From contig CAJNDS010000535.1 of assembly GCA_905221605.1 (NCBI GenBank), positions 298,501 to 362,500 of the forward strand: a stretch of DNA of 64,000 nucleotides. Direction: 5' to 3'. Each line of letters opens with the position of its first letter. The stretch's first letter is position 1. This document shows positions 19,711-30,528 of this stretch, piece by piece. This DNA is from Symbiodinium natans (Eukaryota; Sar; Dinophyceae; Suessiales; Symbiodiniaceae). The translations under genes and the position numbers were made by a program. A model generated the notes under the pieces. That model ran no database searches, was not told where the DNA came from, and saw only the letters and a program-made list of their open reading frames with translations.

Positions 19711-19788
19711 CAGCACATTAACGAAAGCGTTTGGTGCGAGCACTCCATGTTCTTCCCGTTCCGCACCCGCATGGCGAGACGAGTTTAG
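19711..19788 (+). CDS. Candidate terminal exon
   Basis: Acceptor GTGGGTAGCAG|. Reads HINESVWCEHSMFFPF and RTRMARRV, then TAG at 19786-19788. Balanced composition suggests real coding. Unknown family. Confidence 0.4.
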   Translation, partial: QHINESVWCEHSMFFPFRTRMARRV

Positions 19789-19974
19789 TCTCGTCCGGGC
19801 AACCCTTCTCAGAAAAAAAAAGAACCGGAAAAGGAGCTGAGCCTTTGTTGTCCGAAAAATCCACCGTATAATTGTAAAGAAACGGGCGGTCCTGCAGCTT
19901 CAGGGTTTAGGGCCTACGAACTAGTGTTTGGGCTTGTTACGTGGGGTTTAGGGTACAGGGCTGACGTTGTGCAG

Positions 19975-20060
19975 CTTGCTCCATCCACATGTTCGCCAGT
20001 GGCCGGACGTGTGGAAACTTCCGGAAAGAGGCTCATTGCTACTTTAACCTGGCCAGGAGG
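19975..20060 (+). CDS. Cys-containing coding exon
   Basis: Acceptor CGTTGTGCAG|, donor AGG|GTGATC. Reads CSIHMFASGRTCGNFRK and EAHCYFNLARR; the four Cys and two His could bind metal, which is inference. Reading may continue past the donor (VIKRAKRPETR). Confidence 0.5.
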
Positions 20061-20489
20061 GTGATCAAACGTGCAAAGCGTCCTGAAACCCGTAAACCTT
20101 GAACCCTGAGAGTCACAAGGCTTATAAACCCAACAGGCCCAAACCCCTGAATTTTAACAGCCTTACAGTCCCCACAACTTCTCAGCCCAACAGCGCTAGG
20201 TGAGGGTATTCAGAATGTGCCTGGAACCCTAAGCCCTAAGCCATCCTAAACCCTAAACCCTATGGTCTTTGTCACAGGGCGCTTTAGGGGTACAGAATCA
20301 CGACTCCTGTCTACACTGTTTACACCCAGAAAATCAAAAAACACCCTATACTCGATCAGTGTTAGGGATCCTTTTTTTTTTGGGTTATGGGTTTTCTTAT
20401 ATATAAACAAAAGGATCCTTTTTTCTTCCTAGGGGAACAGGGATTAAGTATAGGTGTAGGGTTTAGGGTAAGAAGCCCTGCACACCCAG

Positions 20490-20560
20490 GATGACCCAGC
20501 ACCCGTCCTGCCGCCGCCGGCGCAAGCCCGGCCAGGCCCAGCGCTCCACCATGCAGTGGC
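20490..20560 (+). CDS. Basic Arg-rich exon
   Basis: Acceptor GCACACCCAG|, donor TGGC|GTTTTTTG. One frame reads MTQHPSCRRRRKPGQAQR; a second frame is Pro/Ala-rich and also open. Splice context is good; the frame is uncertain. Confidence 0.4.
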
Positions 20561-21911
20561 GTTTTTTGTTTATTTTATTATAGTGTTTTTTTTTTTTTGG
20601 GGGGGGGGGGGGGGGGCGTGATTAGGAGTTACAGGCTTACGGTTAAGGGTTAGGGATGTAGGGTTTAGGGTTTTTTCGGCTTAGTCAAGGGTGGGTGAAC
20701 AGGGATGTAGACAAGAGCAATTGGCGCCGTTCGGGCCCCAATGGGCCCCCAAATGGGACTAGTGTCGAAAACGATCGGCCATCAGGGACTGTTCTCCGCT
20801 CACTCACGGCTTGCCGATGCCGCTCTGTCAAGTTATAAAACCCAAACCCTGAACCCTACGGAAACCAACCCTCTTCCTAGCAGCAGATCCCCTGTTGGCC
20901 TCAACCGTGTGTGTGTTTTCGGAGGTGTTCCCCCCTCCCCCTATTTTTGTTAAGCCCTCGCTTGCTCTTCCTTTACGTGGGGTTTGGGGTTTGGGGTTTA
21001 GGGTTTAAGGGTTTTGGGAGATAGGGATTTCATCATTCAGGGTTTTGGGGGGTTGATCCTTAAGTAGGGTAGGGCCACTGTAGCTTAAAGTTGTATAAGC
21101 CACAACCCCGAAATCCCAAACCCTAGCTAAACCCTCAACCCACTGCATCTAACTGCCCAGGATTCTCCAGACCCTTAACTGTACAAGCTCGACACCCTGA
21201 GCCCAAACCTGGGTGCAGGGTGTGGTAAACCTGGACGAAACATGAAACCCCAAAAGCCTAAACCCTAATCCCTAAACCTATAAATCCTTGTGTTCTTTTA
21301 GGACTTTTTATGTGGGTGTCGGGTTAAGGTTTATTGTTCCCTCGGCTACCGGCTCTTGCTTGTCAAGGCAATCTTGGTAGCCCAGTAACCAATTATCATA
21401 AGGGCACGCATTCTTTGGCCTGGTTGCTTGAGACGGGAACCTCGAACCAGAAAAGGAAAGGGTACCACTGGGCTACCAAGCAACTGAACAAAGCTCCAAA
21501 TCCAGGCCCTAGACAGGAACCCGACATTATCACCCCCAGGCGCGAGATTGTATGCCAGTCTGAGGAAAACAAGGGTTTGGGGTTCAGGGTTTAGGGTTTC
21601 TTCACATGGCATGCTGCCAAATCCATCTAAATTCGGTAATGTATGTAGGTTTTAGGCACGGATGGGTTTGAAGTAATACAACACAGGGCACAACATCACA
21701 AAAATGCTGACTGCTGGACCTGCAAGCCAATATAGTGCACAGGCGACCCCCAAGACTGAGCGAAGATCCAAACCGGAGCCTTGCGACATCGGGCTTAGGG
21801 CTTAAGGCCGCTAAATCCCTAAGCCATCCTAAAAACCCCCTTAACCTATGGGCTGAACGCCAAATCGTACAGATTACAAGCTGACCGGATGTCAAGCAGC
21901 AGCTATTCTAG
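20561..21911. other. Intron/intergenic stretch with inverted repeats
   Basis: Contains T and G homopolymers (20587-20618), weak TTTAGGG traces, and an exact 14-bp inverted repeat (CTTGGTAGCCCAGT at 21373-21386 and its complement at 21467-21480) with tRNA-like box motifs on the minus strand. No secure exon; a possible one lies near 20741-20850. Confidence 0.5.
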
Positions 21912-22049
21912 CATGAGAACGGCGCTGCCACCATTGTCTGGAGCCACACCGTCATGAGTGCCAAGGCGGACACGATGTTGCGCAACGCTGCGGCGCATGT
22001 GCCTTACATGCCTGCAACGCTGGACGCCATGGTGCGATGGCCCGCGTAA
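21912..22049 (+). CDS. Coding exon ending in a stop, unknown
   Basis: Acceptor GCTATTCTAG|. Reads HENGAATIVWSHTVMSAK, ADTMLRNAAAHVPYMPA and TLDAMVRWPA, then TAA at 22047-22049. One of the most convincing single exons of the window by composition. No array sits close to its 5' side; CCCTAAA arrays start at 22285. Confidence 0.6.
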   Translation, partial: HENGAATIVWSHTVMSAKADTMLRNAAAHVPYMPATLDAMVRWPA

Positions 22050-22431
22050 TGACCCAGTCTACCATTCGAAGGGCGACGACAGCGCCGTTCACCTGGGTCA
22101 TGGTTTGGCGCCGCAAGTGAAGTTGCAGCTTGGCTCATACGTCGGCTGTCGAGAAATGCCTGTCGGGCGGGCTCGGCGAGGCCGAGCGGATCATGACTGA
22201 CGGATCCGTCGGTCGGCAGCCGCTGCGGCGCACACTCGGCAACTTGCCGACCAGGTCACCGCAGACTTCGGACCTTCTGACCCCCAAACCCTAAACCCTA
22301 GACGCTAGACCCTGAACCCTAATTAAACCCTAAAGCCTAAAGCCTAAACCCTAAACCCTAAGCCCTAAACCCTAAACCCTAACCCTAAACCCTAAACCCC
22401 AAACCTCTTGGCGGAACCCCAAATCGTACAG

Positions 22432-22524
22432 ATTCCAAGTCCTCTTCGGCGTTTTTTGCCTATGAGCACGTGGGCACATGGGGCTTCAGGATGTGAGCTC
22501 TGGGTGTGGGATCTTTACTTTAAG
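22432..22524 (+). CDS. Exon between a CCCTAAA and a TTTAGGG array
   Basis: CCCTAAA array (22285-22407), then AAATCGTACAG|, then donor TTTAAG|GTTTAGGG and a TTTAGGG array to 22677. The 31-codon frame with both ends in phase 0 reads LRRFLPMSTWAHGASG and CELWVWDLYFK. A second frame (SSSAFFAYEHVGTWGF) also looks good but stops before the donor. An archetypal repeat-bracketed exon. Confidence 0.6.
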
Positions 22525-22677
22525 GTTTAGGGTTTAGGGTTTAGGGTTTAGGGCTTAGGGTTTAGGGTTTAGTGTTTAGGGTTTAGGTTTAGGGTTTAGG
22601 GTTTAGGGTTTAGGGTTTAGGGTTTAGGGTTTAGGGTTTAGGGTTTAGGGTTTAGGGTTTAGGGTTTAGGGTTTAGG
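22525..22677. repeat. TTTAGGG array at an intron start
   Basis: About 21 heptamers with few substitutions, beginning with the G|GTTTAGGG donor of the 22432-22524 exon. Confidence 0.95.
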
Positions 22678-22783
22678 CACTCACCTTAGGATTTGGGATT
22701 CAACCTGGATTCCTTCTGCACCTCCCAAACCCTAAGCCAAAAAAGCTAACCCTTGCGCCAGTTTGAGAGGCTACAAAAGGGCT

Positions 22784-22884
22784 TTCAAAAGGGGTCGGAA
22801 TAGATACTCGTAGCATTCCCTTATGGTCCCGAAACCCCTCAAAAACCCTATTCCAATTATTGACGCCCCTATATTGCTAGTTTC
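22784..22884 (+). mobile_element. MITE-like element C, copy
   Basis: GGGGTCGGAATAGATACTCG...ATTCCCTTATGGTCCC...CCCTATTCCAATTATTGACGCCCCTATATT. The ends are partly complementary (GGGGTCGGAATAG versus the reverse complement of CTATTCCAATTATTGACGCCCC). Confidence 0.55.
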
Positions 22885-23153
22885 GGGCAGTCGCGGCCGT
22901 TTGCTGCAAGGTCAGCAACCCCAAACCCCAAACCCCAAACCCTAAACCCTAAACCCTAAAGGCAGGCGACAGGCTTTGACACCTGATCCTGAAACAAGCT
23001 GTCAGGCCCATGAGTAAAACGTCAAACCCCTAGCCCCTCCCAAACCCAAACCCTATAAGCCCTAAACCCTGCCCCAACAGCCATGAAACCCTGAACCCTG
23101 AACCCTAAACCCTAAACCCTACACCCTAAACCCTAAACCCTAAACCCTAAACC

Positions 23154-23192
<39 letters not shown>

Positions 23193-23193
23193 G

Positions 23194-23287
23194 CCTGCAT
23201 CAGATCCCGTGCCGCGGCCTGGGCCGCCCCCCACGACACCGTGGCGACCTCATGGGGTCCTGGGCACTTGGGTTCTGGAGTTGAGCG
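23194..23287 (+). CDS. Pro-rich exon between arrays
   Basis: Preceded by CCCTAAA and CCCTCAA repeats ending CCTCAG|, followed by AGCG|GTTTAGG and a TTTAGGG array. Reads ASDPVPRPGPPPTTPWRP and HGVLGTWVLELS. May belong with the Pro-rich exons at 25477 and 28034. Confidence 0.5.
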
Positions 23288-24153
23288 GTTTAGGATTTAG
23301 GGTTTAGGGTTTCGGATTTAGGGTTTCGGGTTTAGGGTTTAGGGTTTAGGGTTTCGGGTTTAGGGCTTGGAGTTTAGGGTTTAAGAAGCTTTTATGGGCA
23401 GGGTTTAGCGCTTATGGGTCTCGGGCCGTGCGTTATGGGGTGCTTACGAGGGAAGGTAAGCGAAGAGGAGGAACTCACACACGAAGTATGTTGGAAAAAG
23501 CAACTCTATGTGGCGACCTTGCTGTGTGCTTGTTGTTTGACAATGTTTTTTGCTGGTTGGTCGGAGACAGAAAGCGTTGCATGTCGCGTGCAGAAGCTTG
23601 TTAATGATTTAAGTCGTGCTGCCTGTCTTTGAGGTTTCCCCTAGACTCAAGTCCCCGTTCGGAAGGGGGTCAACCGTTTGCATGCGTCTATTGTAAACCC
23701 AACCCTAAACCCTAAACCCCGCTTCCCCAAACTGGACGGAAAATGTGGCAACAGAGGTGCCAACGGGACCCTACGAGGAGGGGCCCCCTAGTTACTATGA
23801 GGTTCAGTGTACTAATCACCCCAATTATAACTGTACTTACAAGCCCCCTGAGTCCCCTAAGTCCCCTAAGTAGGTGATAAGTAGACTCACATCTGGGCTC
23901 ATAAGTACCCATGAACCTCCAAGTAGTTATAGAGTTATAAGGACCCGACATTGGGTTATAACGATCCTAACTTAGGCTATAAGTCCCTTAACTTTGGTTA
24001 GTATAGTCAGGGGGGCCCTCCTTGTACTTTGGGGACCGCACAGATAAGTTAAGCATTTTAGGGCCATTTTAGGGTTTGCGTGGGGGTTTGGGGTCTAGGG
24101 CCGTAAGCACCCAACCTACACCCTAGTGTTGAAATCTAAGTCGGCAGACCACC

Positions 24154-24291
24154 TAGGACCCTGAGTACGCCCTTATTCCCTTTTTTGTTTTCTTGGCGGG
24201 GGGAGGGGGGGGGCGCTTGGGTTCCCTTACAAGCCCCTTGAAACCAAAAAAGGGTGCCCATTTTTCTTCCCAGGCTACTCCTCACGGGGGT
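24154..24291 (+). mobile_element. MITE-like element B, copy
   Basis: Shares the start GACCCTGAGTACGCCCTTATTCCC, the middle GGTTCCCTTACAAGCCCCTTG and the end AGGGTGCCCATTTTTCTTCCCAGG with the other B copies; includes a T/G homopolymer expansion. A CCCTAAA array begins at its right end. Confidence 0.6.
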
Positions 24292-24483
24292 CCCTAAACC
24301 CTAAACCCTAAACCCTAAACCCTAAACCCTAAACCCTAAACCCTAAACCCTAAACCCTAAACCCTAAACCCTAAACCCTTAGCCACTGCAATTCTGCTCG
24401 TATGAGGCCGCCACAGCCAGCCCACGGGCTGCCAGAGCCTTACCACTTCGGCTCAAAGTAGTCCAAAAATCATATGTGCAAAA

Positions 24484-24486
<3 letters not shown>

Positions 24487-24532
<46 letters not shown>

Positions 24533-24538
24533 ATATAA
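24487..24538. repeat. (AT)n microsatellite
   Basis: About 25 AT dinucleotides with one imperfection, right before a TTTAGGG-type array. Confidence 0.95.
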
Positions 24539-25236
24539 AGGGTTTAGGGTTTAGGATTGGGGTTTAGAGTTAAGGGTTTAGAGTTTAGGGATTAGGGTTT
24601 AGGGTTGAGGGTTGAGGGTTTACGGTTTAGGGCCTTTTGGCCCAGAAACCCTTGAATTAGTCTTCTTAGAGCCTTAGGGTTCGTCGGGTTTCCCGCGCTT
24701 CTGCGGATGGCAGGTTTGGAGATTCGGGTTTAGGGGTTCAGGGTTTCCGTAAAATTCTGAGGTAGTTGCGCTTGGGCGCTTAATATGGGCCCTTGGGTTC
24801 GATGGTTAGGGTATATAAGGGGCAGATAAGGGGTCCCCTTTTAAGGGCCCATGCTTCAAGGGACCATGTAAAAAAACACCGAAAGATTCCCTTAGGAATT
24901 CTTTTGTATGTTTATTTGAAAAAGTCGCAAGGAAATATTTGGAATATGAGTTTTTGTTAAGATTCCAAGGGCAAGGGTATGGAACTGACCCCCTGGTTCT
25001 AAGTAGGGAATGAGGGAACTAGGGCCCTGCATATATCCGTTGAGGGAGTCTACAGGGTACCTCATTCCCTCATTCCCTACGAAGAGCCAGCCCTGCATCG
25101 TCTGGCCACTCGGTCTGAGACATCCAGTTGCATTGAGGACCTCGGGCCCTAAACCCTAAACCCTAAACCCTAAACCCTAAACCCTAAACCCTAAACCCTA
25201 AACATCCCCTAAGCCCTGAAAGCTCTGAAGCTCCAG

Positions 25237-25337
25237 ATCTGGAGGATAGCTTCGAAGTTATGGCATTGATACGCCAATTTAGGGCCCTTGTGGGGCTGCT
25301 GGCAGTGTGCGTCGTCAGCTGCGCAAGTAGCCTTTAA
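25237..25337 (+). CDS. Candidate exon with hydrophobic C-terminus
   Basis: Acceptor GAAGCTCCAG|. Reads LEDSFEVMALIRQFRA, then LVGLLAVCVVSCASSL, and TAA at 25335-25337. The hydrophobic tail could be a membrane anchor; the internal ATG could alternatively start a signal-peptide-like sequence. Confidence 0.45.
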
Positions 25338-25476
25338 GCCAGCAACCCTCCAGCACCCCTAAACTCTAACCTTAAACCCTAAACCCTGTACCCTATACCC
25401 GATACCCAATAAACCCTAAACCCTAAACCCTACACCCTAAACCCTAAACCCTAGCCCTAAACCCTAAACCCGCTAG

Positions 25477-25564
25477 CGGCGCTCGAGGCCGTATCAATGG
25501 GCGGCTCCACCCCCGGCCTACGGCTACCCCGCCCCAGCACCTGCTGGACCTCCCCCAGGCCTGG
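25477..25564 (+). CDS. Pro-rich exon, PPPAYGYPAPAPAG
   Basis: CCCTAAA array then CCCGCTAG|, donor CTGG|GTTCAGGG. Reads RRSRPYQWAAPPPAYGY and PAPAPAGPPPGL, ending with one extra base. It joins the exon at 28034 in phase, giving a continuous Pro-rich region. Confidence 0.65.
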
Positions 25565-27785
25565 GTTCAGGGTTCAGGGTTTAGGGTTTCGGGTTTAGGC
25601 CCTAAACCCGAAACCCGAAACCCTAAACCTTAAACTTTAGGGTTTAGCTTAGAGCTTTGAGTTTGTGGCTTTAGGGTTTTAGGGTTCAGGGATTAGGCTC
25701 TAGGGCTTCACCCCGAGGAACCTCAGAAACCTAAACACCCCCAAAATGCCCTAAAAACCATAAACCCTAATCCCTGAACCCTGAACCCTAAACCCTAAAC
25801 CCTAAACCCTAAACCCTAAACCCTAAACCCTAAACCCTAAACCCTAAACCCTAAACCCTAAACCCTAAACCCTAAACCTTAAACCAAACCTTGAACTCAT
25901 GGGTTCCCCTACTACCACCCCTGCTACGCTGCCCCCCTAGGTTCCCCCCCCCCCCCCCCCCACAAGAAAAGGAAGTTGAGGCGATTTAAGGATAATTAAG
26001 CCTAACTAAGGTTATCCTAGGGGCGGGGGGTAGTAGCCCTAAACCCTATAAACCCTATAAACCCTAAACCCTAAACCCTGTTTGAGGTGGTTGTAGTAGG
26101 GAAACCCAAGATGAACCCTTAGACCCTATAGACCCTGAGCTGTCAGTCGCAAGTACAATAACACCAGCGCCTGCTTAATACACTCCCTGACCGTTGAGAA
26201 GCCCTGCACTGTAGGTAGGGTTTAGGGTTTAGGTTTTAGGGTTCAGATTTGGGGTTCACGGTTTAGGTGGGTTAAGGTTTGTAGGCTGTCGGGCCTTCCC
26301 GTGTTCTAATCTAAACCCCAAACCACCCTGAACCCTAAGCCCTCAACCCCAACCCCCAATAAAATGGTTTGTCAGGCTAAGGGTCCTGTTTGGAAAGTCT
26401 GCCACATGATCGAGTTTGTTTATTATCTATTGGGGTTTAGGGTTTAGGGTTTAGGGTTTAGGGCAGGCCGGCACAGTGCTTCGTAGTGACTCCGCTCTCC
26501 GCTTCGACCAAAGCTTCATGGACTGGCCCAGCTATGCTGGTGTACGGAACGAACATTGTACAATGCGCGTTATGTGCATTGCTTCAAAGATGAGGACTGT
26601 GTGGGGTGGAGAAGAAGGTGGCCAGGAGGGTGCACAAGAGTCTCCTGGAGATGCGTGCTCTTTGCCACATTTTTGCTGTGCGGTTTAGGGTTTAGGGTTT
26701 AGGGTGTAGGGTTTAGGGTTTAGGGTTTAGGGTGTTTAGGGTATCATTCTGAGGCGAAAGGCTGAAAAAATGGCGTGAGCGAGCCTCTGCTCTAGATCAC
26801 TAAAAGATGTGCAAGTTTGTGTACTCGAGCTACTAGAGCCACAGGTTCTTGGAGAACGTGTTATGCATCTTTTTCAAGGTTTTGTTTGGGATATTATTAT
26901 TATTATTATTTTTTATTTTTATTTTTATTATTTTTTTTTTGGGGGGGGGTGTGAGTAACAGCATTGATACGTTTAGTGCCAAACCCACAACCCTAAGATC
27001 CAAGGGTGCTGCCCAATAGACCCCCCCCCCCCCCCCCCCCCGGTTTTAAGGTTTTAGGGTTTAGGGTTTAGGGTTTAGGGTTTAGGGTGTGTGGTTGTTT
27101 GGATGTTGCATCCTGGGGCACAATCGCTGCCCGGGCTCATAGCCTGTCTCTCCATGTTACGCTAGGCTTGGGACTGGGACACCCCTCACTGCGAAGTCAA
27201 GTCAAGCATCCTGGGGCAACGGTGGGCTGATGAAGGTCTATGTTATGTTGCCCACAAGGCACACGGAAGGCCATTGTTAGGCATATTTGCTCAGGGTAAA
27301 CCCTGAACCCAAAACCCACAACCCTAAACCCTAAACCCTAAACCCCAAACCTTAAACCCCTAAAAACCCTGAACCCCATTGGGTGTAGGGTTAGGGAGTC
27401 CAGGGAGTTTAGAAACCTAAGCCCGAAACCCTAACCTCTGAGCGTTCAGGGTGAAGGCCCTTAAAGCTATGTAAACAAAACTTCAAGGCCGTCCGTTTTG
27501 TATCAGAAGTTCCCCAAACAAACTCCAAGCCCCAAGTTCTGGTTTAAATCCGATCAGGCCTGATTACATCATCCTAAGGCCCAGACTAAAGCCCCAAAAG
27601 CCGTAGTCAGAATCCGAGAATCCTGAAACCCTACATCTTAAAGCCCTAAAGCCTGAACCCTGAACCCTTCTCCCCCGTCGTTCGGACCCCTGTAAACCTC
27701 AAATCCTGAACCCTGACATCTAATCTTCCCCCCCTTCTCTAGACTGGAACTCTAAACCCTAAACCCCAAACCCCAAACCCCAAAC

Positions 27786-28026
27786 CCCTAAACCCTAAAC
27801 CCTAAACCCTAAACCCTAAACCCTAAACCCTAAACCCTAAACCCTAAACCCTAAAAACCCTAAACCCTAAACCCTAAACCCTAAACCCTAAACCCTAAAC
27901 CTAAACCCTAAACCCTAAACCCTAAACCCTAAACCCTAAACCCTAAACCCTAAACCCTAAACCCTAAACCCTAAACCCTAAACCCTAAACCCTACACCCT
28001 AAACCCTAAACCCTAAACCCTAAACC
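27786..28026. repeat. Longest CCCTAAA array, about 34 units
   Basis: Almost perfect heptamers with two single-base slips (an AAACCCTAAAAA junction at about 27854 and a short unit at about 27900). It ends eight bases before the exon at 28034. Confidence 0.95.
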
Positions 28027-28033
28027 CGAACAG

Positions 28034-28121
28034 GCTATCCCCCGCCATCTTCGCCCTTCGCGCCGGCGCAGCCGGCTGGGCTTCCCCCGCCCTGGGCCGT
28101 ACCTCCAGGCCCCGGACCAGG
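28034..28121 (+). CDS. Pro-rich exon, in phase with 25477-25564
   Basis: Directly follows the longest CCCTAAA tract of the window (27786-28026), acceptor CCCGAACAG|, donor CCAGG|GTTCTG. Reads YPPPSSPFAPAQPAGL and PPPWAVPPGPGP. The upstream exon leaves one base and this exon supplies two. Such Pro/Gly/Tyr-rich runs are typical of RNA-binding or SH3/WW-ligand proteins, which is inference only. Confidence 0.65.
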
Positions 28122-28373
28122 GTTCTGATTCCGATTTAGGGTTTAGGGTTTAGGGTTTAGGGTTTAGGGTTTAGGGTTTAGGGTTTAGGGTTGAGGGTTT
28201 CAAAATGTACTGAGGGTTTAGGGTTTAGGGTGTGTTTTCTTTTTGAGGGATTCGGAGATTCAGAGTTTAGGGTTTGATGGGTTTAGGGTTAAAATCCTAC
28301 AGCCTCAGTCCCCTAATCCCTGAGGGTTTAAGGTTTGAAGGATTGGGGTTTAGGATTGCGACTCTTTAACCCT

Positions 28374-28495
28374 AAACCCTAAACCCTAAACCCTAAACCC
28401 TAAACCCTAAACCCTAAACCCTAAACCCTAAACCCTAAACCCTAAACCCTAAACCCTAAACCCTAAACCCTAAACCCTAACCCTAAACCCTACTC
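28374..28495. repeat. CCCTAAA array
   Basis: About 17 heptamers, preceded by a TTTAGGG array (28136-28195), the usual inverted pair inside one intron. Confidence 0.95.
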
Positions 28496-28529
28496 AGAGA
28501 AGTGGCAGGCTTGAGGTGGTCCATTGCAG

Positions 28530-28614
28530 ACATGTATCAAAAACTTGACCCGCGTCCCCAACGGTGGCCGCAAGCAGCATGCAGTAGAGCGCCAGCGGAA
28601 TGCAATTCCCTAAG
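28530..28614 (+). CDS. Candidate exon after a CCCTAAA array
   Basis: Acceptor CCATTGCAG|, donor CCTAAG|GTTCAGGG. Open frame reads MYQKLDPRPQRWPQAA and ends CNSL. Its phase does not match the 28121 donor directly, so an exon is missing or one call is wrong. Confidence 0.4.
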
Positions 28615-29472
28615 GTTCAGGGTTTAGGGTTTGGGCCCTAAAGTCCCTAAATAGGAGGTACTTTAAGGCCAAAGTATTCCCCATTTAAACACATGGACCC
28701 TTAGGGATTGCAATGACTGCGCCGAATCAGCACTCCTACACGATTCCCCAGGGGTTAGGGGTTCGATTTTCGAGCCGCGCGGTTCCGGGCTCATAAAGCT
28801 AGTTAATTTCTGCTAGTTCCGTATTGGATGCGTTTCTAACAAGGAACCCAATGAAAACGGAAGACCCAGGTTTAGGCTGAAGGACAGTCTTCTCTAGGCC
28901 CTAAATGCTGCGACCCAGACTCTAATCCCTAAACCTCTAAGCCCGAAACCCTAACACAAATCATCCCATTTCACTTGCTAGCACATAAGTTAGCTATTAC
29001 ACTGTATGGGCATATTAAGGCCATGCTAAGTGGGTCATGGTGCGAGACACCTGGCAAGCTTTAACTTAACTGAACCTTTAACCCTCGACTCTAAACATGA
29101 CCCCAAAACCTAAACCCCTAACCCCAACAATTCTAAGCCCCATGTAAACCCCCTAAACCCTAAACCCTAAACCCTAACAAGCGCCTCAAGCCTCAAACTC
29201 TGAACCCATGAGTGTTCGAGGTGCCTGGCTCGCTGCTCGGCAGAAACTTGAGAACTCTGCAGTCTTTGTGAAAAGGGATTAGGGTTTCGGGTTTAATTAG
29301 GGTTTGGGGTTCATGGTTGAGGGTTTGGGGTTTAGGGTCTAGGGGTAAAGAAGCCTTAATAGGCCTTATAATGAGGGAATATAGGCCCCTAAATCCTGAA
29401 TCCTGACCCTGAACCCTGAACCCTGAACCCTAAACCCTAAACCCTAAACCTAAACCCTTTACCCTCCCTTAG

Positions 29473-29568
29473 CTCCTCGTAAAGTGTCACATCCTCGCAT
29501 CGGAAACGCCCACCCAAGGGCCACAGCGGACGGCACGCTGGGCGAAGAAGGCCTTCGCGGAACCCTAA
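29473..29568 (+). CDS. Candidate terminal exon, basic
   Basis: Acceptor CCTCCCTTAG|. Reads LVKCHILASETPTQGPQ and RTARWAKKAFAEP, with TAA inside the following CCCTAAA array. If a GA donor after GCG were used the exon would continue, so the stop may be apparent. Confidence 0.45.
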   Translation, partial: LLVKCHILASETPTQGPQRTARWAKKAFAEP

Positions 29569-29784
29569 ACCCTAAACCCTAAACCGGAATGTGCGGGATT
29601 TGGCGGCTACGGGTTGGGTTTTGGGGTCTGGGGTTCGGGGTTTTAGGGTTTGAGGTTTAGGGTTTTTGGGCATTCCACGGTTGTCGGCCGTCAGGTTAGG
29701 GTTTTGGTGTTTTGGAGGTTTCGGGTTTAGGGCTTGAGGTTCAGGATTAATCAGTGTTGGGACGTGAGATCTCTGCGTCATCAG

Positions 29785-29838
29785 TTGTTCCCCAAGCCCT
29801 ACATAGCACCAGCCTTCCCTGAGGGTCCATGTACCTGA
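29785..29838 (+). CDS. Small candidate exon
   Basis: Acceptor GCGTCATCAG|. Reads LFPKPYIAPAFPEGPCT, then TGA. A donor at GAGG|GTCCAT inside it is an alternative. Weak support. Confidence 0.25.
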   Translation: MFPKPYIAPAFPEGPCT

Positions 29839-30158
29839 GCAGGGAGCTTACGACTTGGGGGCCCCCCAGGGTTTAGGGTTTAGGGTTTAGGGCTCAGGAT
29901 TTAGGGCTTAGGCTTAGGGTTTGGCGCTCAGGATTTAGGGTTTACTGTTTCGGACTTAGGCCTCAGGGCTTGTGTAGAGAGTGTCAGGTGTAGCGCTGTA
30001 GTGAAGCCCGGGTGTTTAAGATGTTGGGGCGTGCCGCTTGCGACGTGCTGCGGTTAGGCACTCATCGCAGTCGCGACACGTCATAGTCATGGCCGTAGAA
30101 CGCGGGTAGGGTATTTTTTTGTGTTTTTTTTCTGTTTTTTTTTGTTTTTTCTGTTTTT

Positions 30159-30507
30159 TAAGCAAGAAAGAAAGACAGAAAGACAGAAAGAGAGAAAGAA
30201 AGAAAGAAAGGAAAGCAAGACAGAAAGAAAGAAAGAAAGGAAGAAAGAAAGGAAAGCAAGACAGAAAGAAAGAAATAACTAAAGAAAGAAAGGCCGAAAG
30301 AAAGGAAAGCAAGACAGAAACAAAGAAAGAAAGAGAGAAAGCAAGACAGAAACAAAGAAAGTAAGAAAGAAAGAGAGAAATAAAGAAAGAAGGAAAGCAA
30401 GACAGAAAGAAATAAAGAAAGAGAGAAAGAAAGAAAGACAGAGAGAGAGAAAGAAAGAAAGAAAGAGAGAAAGAAAGAAAGAAAGACAGAAAGAAAGAAA
30501 GAAATAA
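30159..30507. repeat. (GAAA)n polypurine tract, about 350 bp
   Basis: Interrupted GAAA/GACA/GGAA repeats on the + strand, with T-rich sequence upstream and a C run (30508-30519) after. Long open frames on both strands are artefacts of the repeat. Confidence 0.95.
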
Positions 30508-30528
30508 CCCCCCCCCCCCGCTTTGTTT

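Larger units (their letters stand above)
23288..25236. other. Long intron/intergenic stretch with MITE-like repeat and AT microsatellite
   Basis: Holds TTTAGGG (23290-23385) and CCCTAAA (24293-24378) arrays, a MITE-like element at 24154-24291, an (AT)n tract at 24487-24538, and another CCCTAAA array at 25150-25203. An open frame at 23414-23632 is unsupported. Confidence 0.6.
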
